A stretch of DNA of 64,000 nt, from positions 22,143,001 through 22,207,000 of the forward strand of contig CM076146.1 in assembly GCA_038025085.1 (NCBI GenBank), written 5' to 3'. A model generated the notes under the pieces. It did no database searches. It was not told the DNA's origin and saw nothing but the letters and a program-made list of their open reading frames with translations. The stretch comes from Tetragonia tetragonoides. Taxonomy: Eukaryota; Streptophyta; Magnoliopsida; Caryophyllales; Aizoaceae. Within the stretch, counting starts at the first letter, position 1; each line of letters starts with the position of its first letter. A program made the position numbers and the translations under genes. Positions 1-14,500 of this stretch are shown in pieces.

Positions 1-3000
1 TTTATAGTTACAAACAAGTTTCAACTCAAGCTTTTGAATGCATTTACGCGTTTTAAAAGCTCATACGAGTAGGGTGAAAGAGATTTGAGTTCTCTTGTGT
101 TGTATATTAAGAGAAAGCATCCAAATACTTTGTTTGCATTCATTTGAGTGTGAAACTACACCTAGGATGTTTACAGTTACAAACAAGCTTCAACTCAAGC
201 TTTTGAATGCATTTATGCTTTTTAAAACCTCTTACGAGTAGGGTGAAAGAGATTTCAGTTCTTTTGTGTTGTATATTAAGAGACAGCATCCAAATACTTT
301 GTTTGCATTCATTTGAGTGTGAAACTATACCTAGGGTGTTTACAGTTACAAACAAGCTTCAACTCAAGCTGTTGAATGAATTTACGCGTTTTAACAGCTC
401 TTACGACTAGGGTGATAGAAATTGAGTTCTTTTGTGTTGTATATTAAGAGAAAGCATCCAAATACTTTGTTTGCATTAATTTGAGTGTGAAACTACACCT
501 AGGATGTTTACAAGTACAAAAAAGCTTCAACTCAGGCTTTTGATTGTATTCACGCATTTTAAAAGCTCATACGAGTAGGGTGAAAGAGATTTGAGTTCTT
601 TTGTATTGTATATTAAAAGAAAGCCTCCAAATACTTTGTGTACATTCATTTGAGTGTGAAACTACACCTAGGATGTTTACATGTACAAACAAGCTTCAAC
701 TCAAGCTTTTGAATGAATTTACGCGTTTTAACAGCTCTTACGACTAGGGTGAAAAAGATTTGAGTTCTTTTGTGTTGTATATTAAGAGACACCATCCAAA
801 TACTTTGTTTGCTTTCATTTGAGTGTGAAACTATACCTAGGATGTTTACAAGTACAAACAAGCTTCAACTCAAGCTTTTGAATGAATTTACGCGTTTTAA
901 CAGCTCTTACGACTAGGGTGATAGAAATTGAGTTCTCTTGTGTTGTATATTATGAGAAAATATCCAAATAATTTGTTTGCATTCATTTGAGTGTGAAATA
1001 ACACCAGGGTTGTTTACAAGTACAAACAAGCTTCATCTCAAGCTTTTGAATGCATTTACGCGTTTTAAAAGCTCATACGAGTAGGGTGAAAGAGATTTGA
1101 GTTCTTTTGTGTTGTATATTAAGAGAAAGCATCCAAATACTTTTTTTTCATTCATTTGAGTGTGAAACTATACCTTGGATGTTTACAGTTACAAACAAGC
1201 TTCAACTCAAGCTTTTGAATGCATTTACGCGATTTAAAAGCTCATACGAGTAGGGTGAAAGAGATTTGAGGTCTTTTGTGCTATATATTAAGAGAAAGCA
1301 TCCAAATACTTTGTTTGTATTCATTTGAGTGTGAAAATACACCTAGGATGTTTACAGTTACAAACAAGCATCAACTCAAGCTGCTGAATGAATTTACGTG
1401 TTTTAACAGCTCTTACGAGTAGGGTGATAGAAATTGAGTTCTTTTGTGTTGTATATTAAGAGAAAGCATCCAAATACTTTGTTTGCATTCATTTGAGTGT
1501 GAAACTACACCTAAGGTGTTTACAAGTACAAACAAGCTTCAACTCAAGCTTTTGAATGAATTTACGCGTTTTAACAGCTCTTACGACTAGGGTGATAGAA
1601 ATTGTGTTCTTTTGTGTTGTATATTAAGAGAAAATATCCAAATACTTTGTTTGCATTCATTTGAGTGTGAAATAACACCAGGGATGTTTACAAGTACAAA
1701 CAAGCTTCAACTCAATCTTTTGAATGCATTTACGCGTTTTGAAAGCTCATACGAGTAGGGTGAAAGAGATTTGAGTTCTTTTGTGTTGTATATTAAGGGA
1801 AAGCATCCAAATAATTTTTTTCATTCATTTGAGTGTGAAACTATACCTAGGATGTTTACAGTTACAAACAAGCATCAACTCAAGCATTTGAATGCATTTA
1901 CGCGTTTTAAAAGCTCATACGAGTAGGGTGAAAGAGATTTGAGTTCTTTTGTGTTGTATATTAAGAGAAAGCATCCAAATACTTTGTTTGCATTCATTTG
2001 AGTGTGAAACTACACCTAGGATGTTTACAGTTACAAACAAGCTTCAAATCAAGCTTTCGAATGCATTTACGCGTTTTAAAAGCTCATACGAGGAGGGTGA
2101 AAGAGATTTGAGTTCTTTTGTGTTGTATATTAAGAGAAAGCATCCAAATACGTTGTTTGCATTCCTTTGAGTGTGAAACTACACCTAGGATGTTTACAAG
2201 TACAAACAAGCTTCAACTCATGCTTTTGAATGTATTTTCGCGTTTCAAAAGCTCATACGAGTAGTGTGAAAGAGATTTGAGTTCTTTTGTGTTGTATATT
2301 AAGAGAAACTTCCAATTGATTTGTTTGCATTCTTTTGCGTATGAAACTACACCAAGAATGTGTTAAATTACAAACAAGCTTCAACTCAAGCTTTTGAATG
2401 CATTTACGCGTTTTAAAAGCTCATACGAATAGGGTGAAAGAGATTTGAGTTCTTTTGTGTTGTATATTAAGAGAAAGCATCCAAATACTTTGTTTGCAAT
2501 CATTTGAGTGTGAAACTATACCTAGGATGTTTACAGTTACAAACAAGCTTCAACTCAAGCTTTTGAATGCATTACGCGTTTTAAAGCTCATACGAGTAGG
2601 GTGAAAGAGATTTGAGTTCTTTTGTGTTGTATATTAAGAGAAAGCATCCAAATACTTTGTTTGCATTCATTTGAGTGTGAAACTACACCTAGGATGTTTA
2701 CAGTTACAAACAAGCTTCAACTCAAGCTTTTGAATGCATTTATACTTTTTAAAACCTCTTACGAGTAGGGTGAAAGAGATTTGAGTTCTTTTGTGTTGTA
2801 TATTAAGAGAAAGCATCCAAATACTTTGTTTGCATTCATTTGAGTGTGAAACTACACCTAGGATGTTTACAAGTAGAAAAAAGCTTCAACTCAAGCTTTT
2901 GATTGTATTTACGCATTTTAAAAGCTCATACGAGTAGGGTGAAAGAGATTTGAGTTCTTTTGTATTGTATATTAAGAGAAAGCATCCAAATACTTTGTGT

Positions 3001-3034
3001 ACATTCAGTTGAGTGTGAAACTACACCTAGGTTG
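1..3034 (+). repeat. Divergent first unit of the 13-monomer HOR, with a foreign block inside
   Basis: Bases 1 to about 1510 match, monomer for monomer, the first nine monomers of the 2193-bp units that start at 3035, 5225, 7418 and 9611. Bases about 2690-3034 match the end of the same unit (for example 4880-5224). Between them, about 1510-2690 holds monomers that instead resemble 11470-12600 and 13650-14560. Examples are a monomer with attgtgttctttt, one reading tttttcattc, and one with gcgtttcaaaagc plus caccaagaatgtgtt. The unit is therefore 3034 bp, about 18 monomers, rather than 13. Unequal exchange or gene conversion from the neighbouring HOR is the likely cause. Confidence 0.75.
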
Positions 3035-6000
3035 TTTATAGTTACAAACAAGCTTCAACTCAAGCTTTTGAATGCATTTACGCGTTTTAAAAGCTCATAC
3101 GAGTAGGGTGAAAGAGATTTGAGTTCTCTTGTGTTGTATATTAAGAGAAAGCATCCAAATACTTTGTTTGCATTCATTTGAGTGTGAAACTCCTAGGATG
3201 TTTACAGTTACAAACAAGCTTCAACTCAAGCTTTTGAATGCATTTATGCTTTTTAAAACCTCTTACGAGTAGGGTGAAAGAGATTTGAGTTCTTTTGTGT
3301 TGTATATTAAGAGACAGCATCCAAATACTTTGTTTGCATTCATTTGAGTGTGAAACTATACCTAGGGTGTTTACAGTTACAAACAAGCTTCAACTCAAGC
3401 TGTTGAATGAATTTACGCGTTTTAACAGCTCTTTCGACTAGGGTGATAGAAATTGAGTTCTTTTGTGTTGTATATTAAGAGAAAGCATCCAAATACTTTG
3501 TTTGCATTAATTTGAGTGTGAAACTACACCTAGGATGTTTACAAGTACAAAAACGCTTCAACTCAGACTTTTGATTGTATTTACGCATTTTAAAAGCTCA
3601 TACGAGTAGGGTGAAAGAGATTTGAGTTCTTTTGTATTGTATATTAAAAGAAAGCCTCCAAATACTTTGTGTACATTCATTTGAGTGTGAAACTACACCT
3701 AGGATGTTTACATGTACAAACAAGCTTCAACTCAAGCTTTTGAATGAATTTACGCGTTTTAACAGCTCTTATGACTAGGGTGAAAAAGATTTGAGTTCTT
3801 TTGTGTTGTATATTAAGAGACAGCATCCAAATACTTTGTTTGCTTTCATTTGAGTGTGAAACTATACCTAGGATGTTTACAAGTACAAACAAGCTTCAAC
3901 TCAAGCTTTTGAATGAATTTACGCGTTTTAACAGCTCTTACGACTAGGGTGATAGAAATTGAGTTCTCTTGTGTTGTATATTATGAGAAAATATCCAAAT
4001 AATTTGTTTGCATTCATTTGAGTGTGAAATAACACCAGGGTTGTTTACAAGTACAAACAAGCTTCATCTCAAGCTTTTGAATGCATTTACGCGTTTTAAA
4101 AGCTCATACGAGTAGGGTGAAAGAGATTTGAGTTCTTTTGTGTTGTATATTAAGAGAAAGCATCCAAATACTTTTTTTTCATTCATTTGAGTGTGAAACT
4201 ATACCTTGGATGTTTACAGTTACAAACAAGCTTCAACTCAAGCTTTTGAATGCATTTACGCGATTTAAAAGCTCATACGAGTAGGGTGAAAGAGATTTGA
4301 GGTCTTTTGTGCTATATATTAAGAGAAAGCATCCAAATACTTTGTTTGTATTCATTTGAGTGTGAAAATACACCTAGGATGTTTACAGTTACAAACAAGC
4401 ATCAACTCAAGCTGCTGAATGAATTTACGTGTTTTAACAGCTCTTACGACTAGGGTGATAGAAATTGAGTTCTTTTGTGTTGTATATTAAGAGAAAGCAT
4501 CCAAATACTTTGTTTGCATTCATTTGAGTGTGAAACTACACCTAGGGTGTTTACAAGTACAAACAAGCTTCAACTCAAGCTGTTGAATGTATTTACGCGT
4601 TTTAACAGCTCTTATGACTAGGGTGATAGAAATTGAGTTCTTTTGTGTTGTATATTAAGAGAAAGCATCCAAATACTTTGTTTGCATTCATTAGAGTGTC
4701 AAACTACACCTAGGATGTTTACAGTTACAAACAAGCTTCAACTCAAGCTTTTGAATGCATTTACGCGTTTTAAAAGCTCATACGAGGAGGGTGAAAGAGA
4801 TTTGAGTTCTTTTGTGTTGTATATTAAGAGAAAGCATCCAAATACTTTGTTTGCATTCATTTGAGTGTGAAACTACACCTAGGATGTTTACAAGTACAAA
4901 CAAGCTTCAACTCAAGCTTTTGAATGCATTTATACTTTTTAAAACCTCTTACGAGTAGGGTGAAAGAGATTTGAGTTCTTTTGTGTTGTATATTAAGAGA
5001 AAGCATCCAAATACTTTGTTTGCATTCATTTGAGTGTGAAACTACACCTAGGATGTTTACAAGTAGAAAAAAGCTTCAACTCAAGCTTTTGATTGTATTT
5101 ACGCATTTTAAAAGCTCATACGAGTAGGGTGAAAGAGATTTGAGTTCTTTTGTATTGTATATTAAGAGAAAGCATCCAAATACTTTGTGTACATTCAGTT
5201 GAGTGTGAAACTACACCTAGGTTGTTTATAGTTACAAACAAGCTTCAACTCAAGCTTTTGAATGCATTTACGCGTTTTAAAAGCTCATACGAGTAGGGTG
5301 AAAGAGATTTGAGTTCTCTTGTGTTGTATATTAAGAGAAAGCATCCAAATACTTTGTTTGCATTCATTTGAGTGTGAAACTACACCTAGGATGTTTACAG
5401 TTACAAACAAGCTTCAACTCAAGCTTTTGAATGCATTTATGCTTTTTAAAACCTCTTACGAGTAGGGTGAAAGAGATTTGAGTTCTTTTGTGTTGTATAT
5501 TAAGAGACAGCATCCAAATACTTTGTTTGCATTCATTTGAGTGTGAAACTATACCTAGGGTGTTTACAGTTACAAACAAGCTTCAACTCAAGCTGTTGAA
5601 TGAATTTACGCGTTTTAACAGCTCTTTCGACTAGGGTGATAGAAATTGAGTTCTTTTGTGTTGTATATTAAGAGAAAGCATCCAAATACTTTGTTTGCAT
5701 TAATTTGAGTGTGAAACTACACCTAGGATGTTTACAAGTACAAAAACGCTTCAACTCAGACTTTTGATTGTATTTACGCATTTTAAAAGCTCATACGAGT
5801 AGGGTGAAAGAGATTTGAGTTCTTTTGTATTGTATATTAAAAGAAAGCCTCCAAATACTTTGTGTACATTCATTTGAGTGTGAAACTACACCTAGGATGT
5901 TTACATGTACAAACAAGCTTCAACTCAAGCTTTTGAATGAATTTACGCGTTTTAACAGCTCTTATGACTAGGGTGAAAAAGATTTGAGTTCTTTTGTGTT

Positions 6001-9000
6001 GTATATTAAGAGACAGCATCCAAATACTTTGTTTGCTTTCATTTGAGTGTGAAACTATACCTAGGATGTTTACAAGTACAAACAAGCTTCAACTCAAGCT
6101 TTTGAATGAATTTACGCGTTTTAACAGCTCTTACGACTAGGGTGATAGAAATTGAGTTCTCTTGTGTTGTATATTATGAGAAAATATCCAAATAATTTGT
6201 TTGCATTCATTTGAGTGTGAAATAACACCAGGGTTGTTTACAAGTACAAACAAGCTTCATCTCAAGCTTTTGAATGCATTTACGCGTTTTAAAAGCTCAT
6301 ACGAGTAGGGTGAAAGAGATTTGAGTTCTTTTGTGTTGTATATTAAGAGAAAGCATCCAAATACTTTTTTTTCATTCATTTGAGTGTGAAACTATACCTT
6401 GGATGTTTACAGTTACAAACAAGCTTCAACTCAAGCTTTTGAATGCATTTACGCGATTTAAAAGCTCATACGAGTAGGGTGAAAGAGATTTGAGGTCTTT
6501 TGTGCTATATATTAAGAGAAAGCATCCAAATACTTTGTTTGTATTCATTTGAGTGTGAAAATACACCTAGGATGTTTACAGTTACAAACAAGCATCAACT
6601 CAAGCTGCTGAATGAATTTACGTGTTTTAACAGCTCTTACGACTAGGGTGATAGAAATTGAGTTCTTTTGTGTTGTATATTAAGAGAAAGCATCCAAATA
6701 CTTTGTTTGCATTCATTTGAGTGTGAAACTACACCTAGGGTGTTTACAAGTACAAACAAGCTTCAACTCAAGCTGTTGAATGTATTTACGCGTTTTAACA
6801 GCTCTTATGACTAGGGTGATAGAAATTGAGTTCTTTTGTGTTGTATATTAAGAGAAAGCATCCAAATACTTTGTTTGCATTCATTAGAGTGTCAAACTAC
6901 ACCTAGGATGTTTACAGTTACAAACAAGTTTCAACTCAAGCTTTTGAATGCATTTACGCGTTTTAAAAGCTCATACGAGGAGGGTGAAAGAGATTTGAGT
7001 TCTTTTGTGTTGTATATTAAGAGAAAGCATCCAAATACTTTGTTTGCATTCATTTGAGTGTGAAACTACACCTAGGATGTTTAAAAGTACAAACAAGCTT
7101 CAACTCAAGCTTTTGAATGCATTTATACTTTTTAAAACCTCTTACGAGTAGGGTGAAAGAGATTTGAGTTCTTTTGTGTTGTATATTAAGAGAAAGCATC
7201 CAAATACTTTGTTTGCATTCATTTGAGTGTGAAACTACACCTAGGATGTTTACAAGTAGAAAAAAGCTTCAACTCAAGCTTTTGATTGTATTTACGCATT
7301 TTAAAAGCTCATACGAGTAGGGTGAAAGAGATTTGAGTTCTTTTGTATTGTATATTAAGAGAAAGCATCCAAATTCTTTGTGTACATTCAGTTGAGTGTG
7401 AAACTACACCTAGGTTGTTTATAGTTACAAACAAGCTTCAACTCAAGCTTTTGAATGCATTTACGCGTTTTAAAAGCTCATACGAGTAGGGTGAAAGAGA
7501 TTTGAGTTCTCTTGTGTTGTATATTAAGAGAAAGCATCCAAATACTTTGTTTGCATTCATTTGAGTGTGAAACTACACCTAGGATGTTTACAGTTACAAA
7601 CAAGCTTCAACTCAAGCTTTTGAATGCATTTATGCTTTTTAAAACCTCTTACGAGTAGGGTGAAAGAGATTTGAGTTCTTTTGTGTTGTATATTAAGAGA
7701 CAGCATCCAAATACTTTGTTTGCATTCATTTGAGTGTGAAACTATACCTAGGGTGTTTACAGTTACAAACAAGCTTCAACTCAAGCTGTTGAATGAATTT
7801 ACGCGTTTTAACAGCTCTTTCGACTAGGGTGATAGAAATTGAGTTCTTTTGTGTTGTATATTAAGAGAAAGCATCCAAATACTTTGTTTGCATTAATTTG
7901 AGTGTGAAACTACACCTAGGATGTTTACAAGTACAAAAACGCTTCAACTCAGACTTTTGATTGTATTTACGCATTTTAAAAGCTCATACGAGTAGGGTGA
8001 AAGAGATTTGAGTTCTTTTGTATTGTATATTAAAAGAAAGCCTCCAAATACTTTGTGTACATTCATTTGAGTGTGAAACTACACCTAGGATGTTTACATG
8101 TACAAACAAGCTTCAACTCAAGCTTTTGAATGAATTTACGCGTTTTAACAGCTCTTATGACTAGGGTGAAAAAGATTTGAGTTCTTTTGTGTTGTATATT
8201 AAGAGACAGCATCCAAATACTTTGTTTGCTTTCATTTGAGTGTGAAACTATACCTAGGATGTTTACAAGTACAAACAAGCTTCAACTCAAGCTTTTGAAT
8301 GAATTTACGCGTTTTAACAGCTCTTACGACTAGGGTGATAGAAATTGAGTTCTCTTGTGTTGTATATTATGAGAAAATATCCAAATAATTTGTTTGCATT
8401 CATTTGAGTGTGAAATAACACCAGGGTTGTTTACAAGTACAAACAAGCTTCATCTCAAGCTTTTGAATGCATTTACGCGTTTTAAAAGCTCATACGAGTA
8501 GGGTGAAAGAGATTTGAGTTCTTTTGTGTTGTATATTAAGAGAAAGCATCCAAATACTTTTTTTTCATTCATTTGAGTGTGAAACTATACCTTGGATGTT
8601 TACAGTTACAAACAAGCTTCAACTCAAGCTTTTGAATGCATTTACGCGATTTAAAAGCTCATACGAGTAGGGTGAAAGAGATTTGAGGTCTTTTGTGTTA
8701 TATATTAAGAGAAAGCATCCAAATACTTTGTTTGTATTCATTTGAGTGTGAAAATACACCTAGGATGTTTACAGTTACAAACAAGCATCAACTCAAGCTG
8801 CTGAATGAATTTACGTGTTTTAACAGCTCTTACGACTAGGGTGATAGAAATTGAGTTCTTTTGTGTTGTATATTAAGAGAAAGCATCCAAATACTTTGTT
8901 TGCATTCATTTGAGTGTGAAACTACACCTAGGGTGTTTACAAGTACAAACAAGCTTCAACTCAAGCTGTTGAATGTATTTACGCGTTTTAACAGCTCTTA

Positions 9001-11500
9001 TGACTAGGGTGATAGAAATTGAGTTCTTTTGTGTTGTATATTAAGAGAAAGCATCCAAATACTTTGTTTGCATTCATTAGAGTGTCAAACTACACCTAGG
9101 ATGTTTACAGTTACAAACAAGCTTCAACTCAAGCTTTTGAATGCATTTACACGTTTTAAAAGCTCATACGAGGAGGGTGAAAGAGATTTGAGTTCTTTTG
9201 TGTTGTATATTAAGAGAAAGCATCCAAATACTTTGTTTGCATTCATTTGAGTGTGAAACTACACCTAGGATGTTTACAAGTACAAACAAGCTTCAACTCA
9301 AGCTTTTGAATGCATTTATACTTTTTAAAACCTCTTACGAGTAGGGTGAAAGAGATTTGAGTTCTTTTGTGTTGTATATTAAGAGAAAGCATCCAAATAC
9401 TTTGTTTGCATTCATTTGAGTGTGAAACTACACCTAGGATGTTTACAAGTAGAAAAAAGCTTCAACTCAAGCTTTTGATTGTATTTACGCATTTTAAAAG
9501 CTCATACGAGTAGGGTGAAAGAGATTTGAGTTCTTTTGTATTGTATATTAAGAGAAAGCATCCAAATACTTTGTGTACATTCAGTTGAGTGTGAAACTAC
9601 ACCTAGGTTGTTTATAGTTACAAACAAGCTTCAACTCAAGCTTTTGAATGCATTTACGCGTTTTAAAAGCTCATACGAGTAGGGTGAAAGAGATTTGAGT
9701 TCTCTTGTGTTGTATATTAAGAGAAAGCATCCAAATACTTTGTTTGCATTCATTTGAGTGTGAAACTACACCTAGGATGTTTACAGTTACAAACAAGCTT
9801 CAACTCAAGGTTTTGAATGCATTTATGCTTTTTAAAACCTCTTACGAGTAGGGTGAAAGAGATTTGAGTTCTTTTGTGTTGTATATTAAGAGACAGCATC
9901 CAAATACTTTGCTTGCATTCATTTGAGTGTGAAACTATACCTAGGGTGTTTACAGTTACAAACAAGCTTCAACTCAAGCTGTTGAATGAATTTACGCGTT
10001 TTAACAGCTCTTACGACTAGGGTGATAGAAATTGAGTTCTTTTGTGTTGTATATTAAGAGAAAGCATCCAAATACTTTGTTTGCATTAATTTGAGTGTGA
10101 AACTACACCTAGGATGTTTACAAGTACAAAAAAGCTTCAACTCAGACTTTTGATTGTATTTACGCATTTTAAAAGCTCATACGAGTAGGGTGAAAGAGAT
10201 TTGAGTTCTTTTGTATTGTATATTAAAAGAAAGCCTCCAAATACTTTGTGTACATTCATTTGTGTGTGAAACTACACCTAGGATGTTTACATGTACAAAC
10301 AAGCTTCAACTCAAGCTTTTGAATGAATTTACGCGTTTTAACAGCTCTTACGACTAGGGTGAAAAAGATTTGAGTTCTTTTGTGTTGTATATTAAGAGAC
10401 AGCATCCAAATACTTTGTTTGCTTTCATTTGAGTGTGAAACTATACCTAGGATGTTTACAAGTACAAACAAGCTTCAACTCAAGCTTTTGAATGAATTTA
10501 CGCGTTTTAACAGCTCTTACGACTAGGGTGATAGAAATTGAGTTCTCTTGTGTTGTATATTATGAGAAAATATCCAAATAATTTGTTTGCATTCATTTGA
10601 GTGTGAAATAACACCAGGGTTGTTTACAAGTACAAACAAGCTTCATCTCAAGCTTTTAAATGCATTTACGCGTTTTAAAAGCTCATACGAGTAGGGTGAA
10701 AGAGATTTGAGTTCTTTTGTGTTGTATATTAAGAGAAAGCATCCAAATACTTTTTTTTCATTCATTTGAGTGTGAAACTATACCTTGGATGTTTACAGTT
10801 ACAAACAAGCTTCAACTCAAGCTTTTGAATGCATTTACGCGATTTAAAAGCTCATACGAGTAGGGTGAAAGAGATTTGAGGTCTTTTGTGTTATATATTA
10901 AGAGAAAGCATCCAAATACTTTGTTTGTATTCATTTGAGTGTGAAAATACACCTAGGATGTTTACAGTTACAAACAAGCATCAACTCAAGCTGCTGAATG
11001 AATTTACGTGTTTTAACAGCTCTTACGACTAGGGTGATAGAAATTGAGTTCTTTTGTGTTATATATATTAAGAGAAAGCATCCAAATACTTTGTTTGCAT
11101 TCATTTGAGTGTGAAAGTACACCTAGGGTGTTTACAAGTACAAACAAGCTTCAACTCAAGCTGTTGAATGTATTTACGCGTTTTAACAGCTCTTACGACT
11201 AGGGTGATAGAAATTGAGTTCTTTTGTGTTGTATATTAAGAGAAAGCATCCAAATACTTTTTTTGCATTCATTAGAGTATGAAACTACACCTAGGATGTT
11301 TACAGTTACAAACAAGCTTCAACTCAAGCTTTTGAATGCATTTACGCGTTTTAAGAGCTCATACGAGGAGGGTGAAAGAGATTTGAGTTCTTTTGTGTTG
11401 TATATTAAGAGAAAGCATCCAAATACTTTGTTTGCATTCATTTGAGAGTGAAACTACACCTAGGATGTTTACAAGTACAAACAAGCTTCAACTCAAGCTT
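3035..11500 (+). repeat. Higher-order repeat, 13 monomers, period 2193 bp
   Basis: The unit-specific string tttatagttacaa occurs at 3035, 5225, 7418 and 9611, spacings of 2190, 2193 and 2193 bp. The 2190 spacing comes from a 3-base loss near 3191. Monomers inside a unit differ clearly from one another (for example tttatactttttaaaacctc, ctgctgaatgaatttacgtg and acttttttttcattc), yet the same monomer recurs almost unchanged 2193 bp away. This is the definition of an HOR. There are three full units plus about 0.86 of a fourth; similarity to the unit is lost near 11500. The first three units are extremely alike; the last is slightly more divergent (for example ttatatatatt near 11060). Confidence 0.93.
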
Positions 11501-14500
11501 TTGAATGAATTTACGCGTTTTAACAGCTCTTACGACTAGGGTGATAGAAATTGTGTTCTTTTGTGTTGTATATTAAGAGAAAATATCCAAATACTTTGTT
11601 TGCATTCATTTGAGTGTGAAATAACACCAGGGATGTTTACAAGTACAAACAAGCTTCAACTCAATCTTTTGAATGCATTTACGCGTTTTGAAAGCTCATA
11701 CGAGTAGGGTGAAAGAGATTTGTGTTCTTTTGTGTTGTATATTAAGAGAAAATATCCAAATACTTTGTATGCATTCATTTGAGTGTGAAATAACACCAGG
11801 GATGTTTACAAGTACAAACAAGCTTCAATTCAATCTTTTGAATGCATTTACGCGTTTTGAAAGCTCATACGAGTAGGGTGAAAGAGATTTGAGTTCTTTT
11901 GTGTTGTATATTAAGGGAAAGCATCCAAATAATTTTTTTCATTCATTTGAGTGTGAAACTATACCTAGGATGTTTACAGTTACAAACAAGCATCAACTCA
12001 AGCATTTGAATGCATTTACGCGTTTTAAAAGCTCATACGAGTAGGGTGAAAGAGATTTGAGTTCTTTTGTGTTGTATATTAAGAGAAAGCATCCAAATAC
12101 TTTGTTTGCATTCATTTGAGTGTGAACCTACACCTAGGATGTTTACAGTTACAAACAAGCTTCAAATCAAGCTTTCGAATGCATTTACGCGTTTTAAAAG
12201 CTCATACGAGGAGGGTGAAAGAGATTTGAGTTCTTTTGTGTTGTATATTAAGTGAAAGCATCCAAATACTTTGTTTGCATTCCTTTGAGTGTGAAACTAC
12301 ACCTAGGATGTTTACAAGTACAAACAAGCTTCAACTCATGCTTTTGAATGTATTTTCGCGTTTCAAAAGCTCATACGAGTAGTGTGAAAGAGATTTGAGT
12401 TCTTTTGTGTTGTATATTAAGAGAAAGCTTCCAATTGATTTGTTTGCATTCTTTTGCGTATGAAACTACACCAAGAATGTGTTAAATTACAAACAAGCTT
12501 CAACTCAAGCTTTTGAATGCATTTACGCGTTTTAAAAGCTCATACGAGTAGGGTGAAAGAGATTTGAGTTCTTTTGTGTTGTATATTAAGAGAAAGCATC
12601 CAAATACTTTGTTTGCATTCATTTGAGTGTGATACTACACCGAGGATGTTTACAGTTACAAACAAGCTTCAACTCAAGCTTTTGAATGCATTTACGCGTT
12701 TTAAAAGCTCATACGAGTAGGGTGAAAGAGATTTGAATTCTTTGGTGTTGTGTATTAAGAGGAAGCATCCAAATACTTTGTATGCATTCATTTGAGTGTG
12801 AAACTATACCTAGGATGTTTACAGTTACAAATAAGCCTCAACTCAAGCTATTGAATGCATTTACGCGTTTTAAAAGCTCATACGAGTAGGGTGAAAGAGA
12901 TTTGAGTTCTTTTGTGTTGTATATTAAGAGAAAGCATCCAAATACTTTGTTTCCATTCATTTATGTGTGAAACTACACCTAGGATGTTTACATGTACAAA
13001 CAAGCTTCAACTCAAGCTTTTGAATGTATTTACGCGTTTTAAAAGCTCATACGAGTAGGGTGAAAGAGATTTGAGTTCTTTTGTGATGTATACTAAGAGA
13101 AAGCATCCAAATACTTTGTTTGCATTCATTTAAATGTGTGAAACTACACCTAGGATGTTTACAAGTACAAACAAGCTTCAACTCAAGCTGCTGAACGAAT
13201 TTACGTGTTTTAACAGCTCTTACGACTAGGGTGATAGAAATTGAGTTCTTTTGTGTTGTATATTAAGAGAAAGCATCCAAATACTTTGTTTGCATTCATT
13301 TAAGTGTGAAACTACACCTAGGATGTTTACAAGTACAAAAAAGCTTCAACTCAAGCTGTTGAATGTATTTACGCGTTTTAACAGCTCTTACGACTAGGGT
13401 GATAGAAATTGAGTTCTTTTGTGTTGTATATTAAGAGAAAGCATCCAAATACTTTGTTTGCATTCATTAGAGTGTGAAACTACACCTAGGATGTTTACAG
13501 TTACAAACAAGCTTCAACTCAAGCTTTTGAATGCATTTACGCGTTTTAAAAGCTCATACGAGGAGGGTGAAAGAGATTTGAGTTCTTTTGTGTTGTATAT
13601 TAAGAGAAAGCATCCAAATACTTTGTATGCATTCATTTGAGTGTGAAACTACACCTAGGATGTTTACAAGTACAAACAAGCTTCAACTCAAGCTTTTGAT
13701 TGAATTTACGCGTTTTAACAGCTCTTACGACTAGGGTGATAGAAATTGTGTTCTTTTGTGTTGTATATTAAGAGAAAATATCCAAATACTTTGTTTGCAT
13801 TCATTTGAGTGTGAAATAACACCAGGGATGTTTACAAGTACAAACAAGCTTCAACTCAATCTTTTGAATGCATTTACGCGTTTTGAAAGCTCATACGAGT
13901 AGGGTGAAAGAGATTTGAGTTCTTTTGTGTTGTATATTAAGGGAAAGCATCCAAATAATTTTTTTCATTCATTTGAGTGTGAAACTATACCTAGGATGTT
14001 TACAGTTACAAACAAGCATCAACTCAAGCATTTGAATGCATTTACGCGTTTTAAAAGCTCATACGAGTAGGGTGAAAGAGATTTGAGTTCTTTTGTGTTG
14101 TATATTAAGAGAAAGCATCCAAATACTTTGTTTGCATTCATTTGAGTGTGAAACTACACCTAGGATGTTTACAGTTACAAACAAGCTTCAAATCAAGCTT
14201 TCGAATGCATTTACGCGTTTTAAAAGCTCATACGAGGAGGGTGAAAGAGATTTGAGTTCTTTTGTGTTGTATATTAAGAGAAAGCATCCAAATACTTTGT
14301 TTGCATTCCTTTGAGTGTGAAACTACACCTAGGATGTTTACAAGTACAAACAAGCTTCAACTCATGCTTTTGAATGTATTTTCGCGTTTCAAAAGCTCAT
14401 ACGAGTAGTGTGAAAGAGATTTGAGTTCTTTTGTGTTGTATATTAAGAGAAAGCTTCCAATTGATTTGTTTGCATTCTTTCGCGTATGAAACTACACCAA

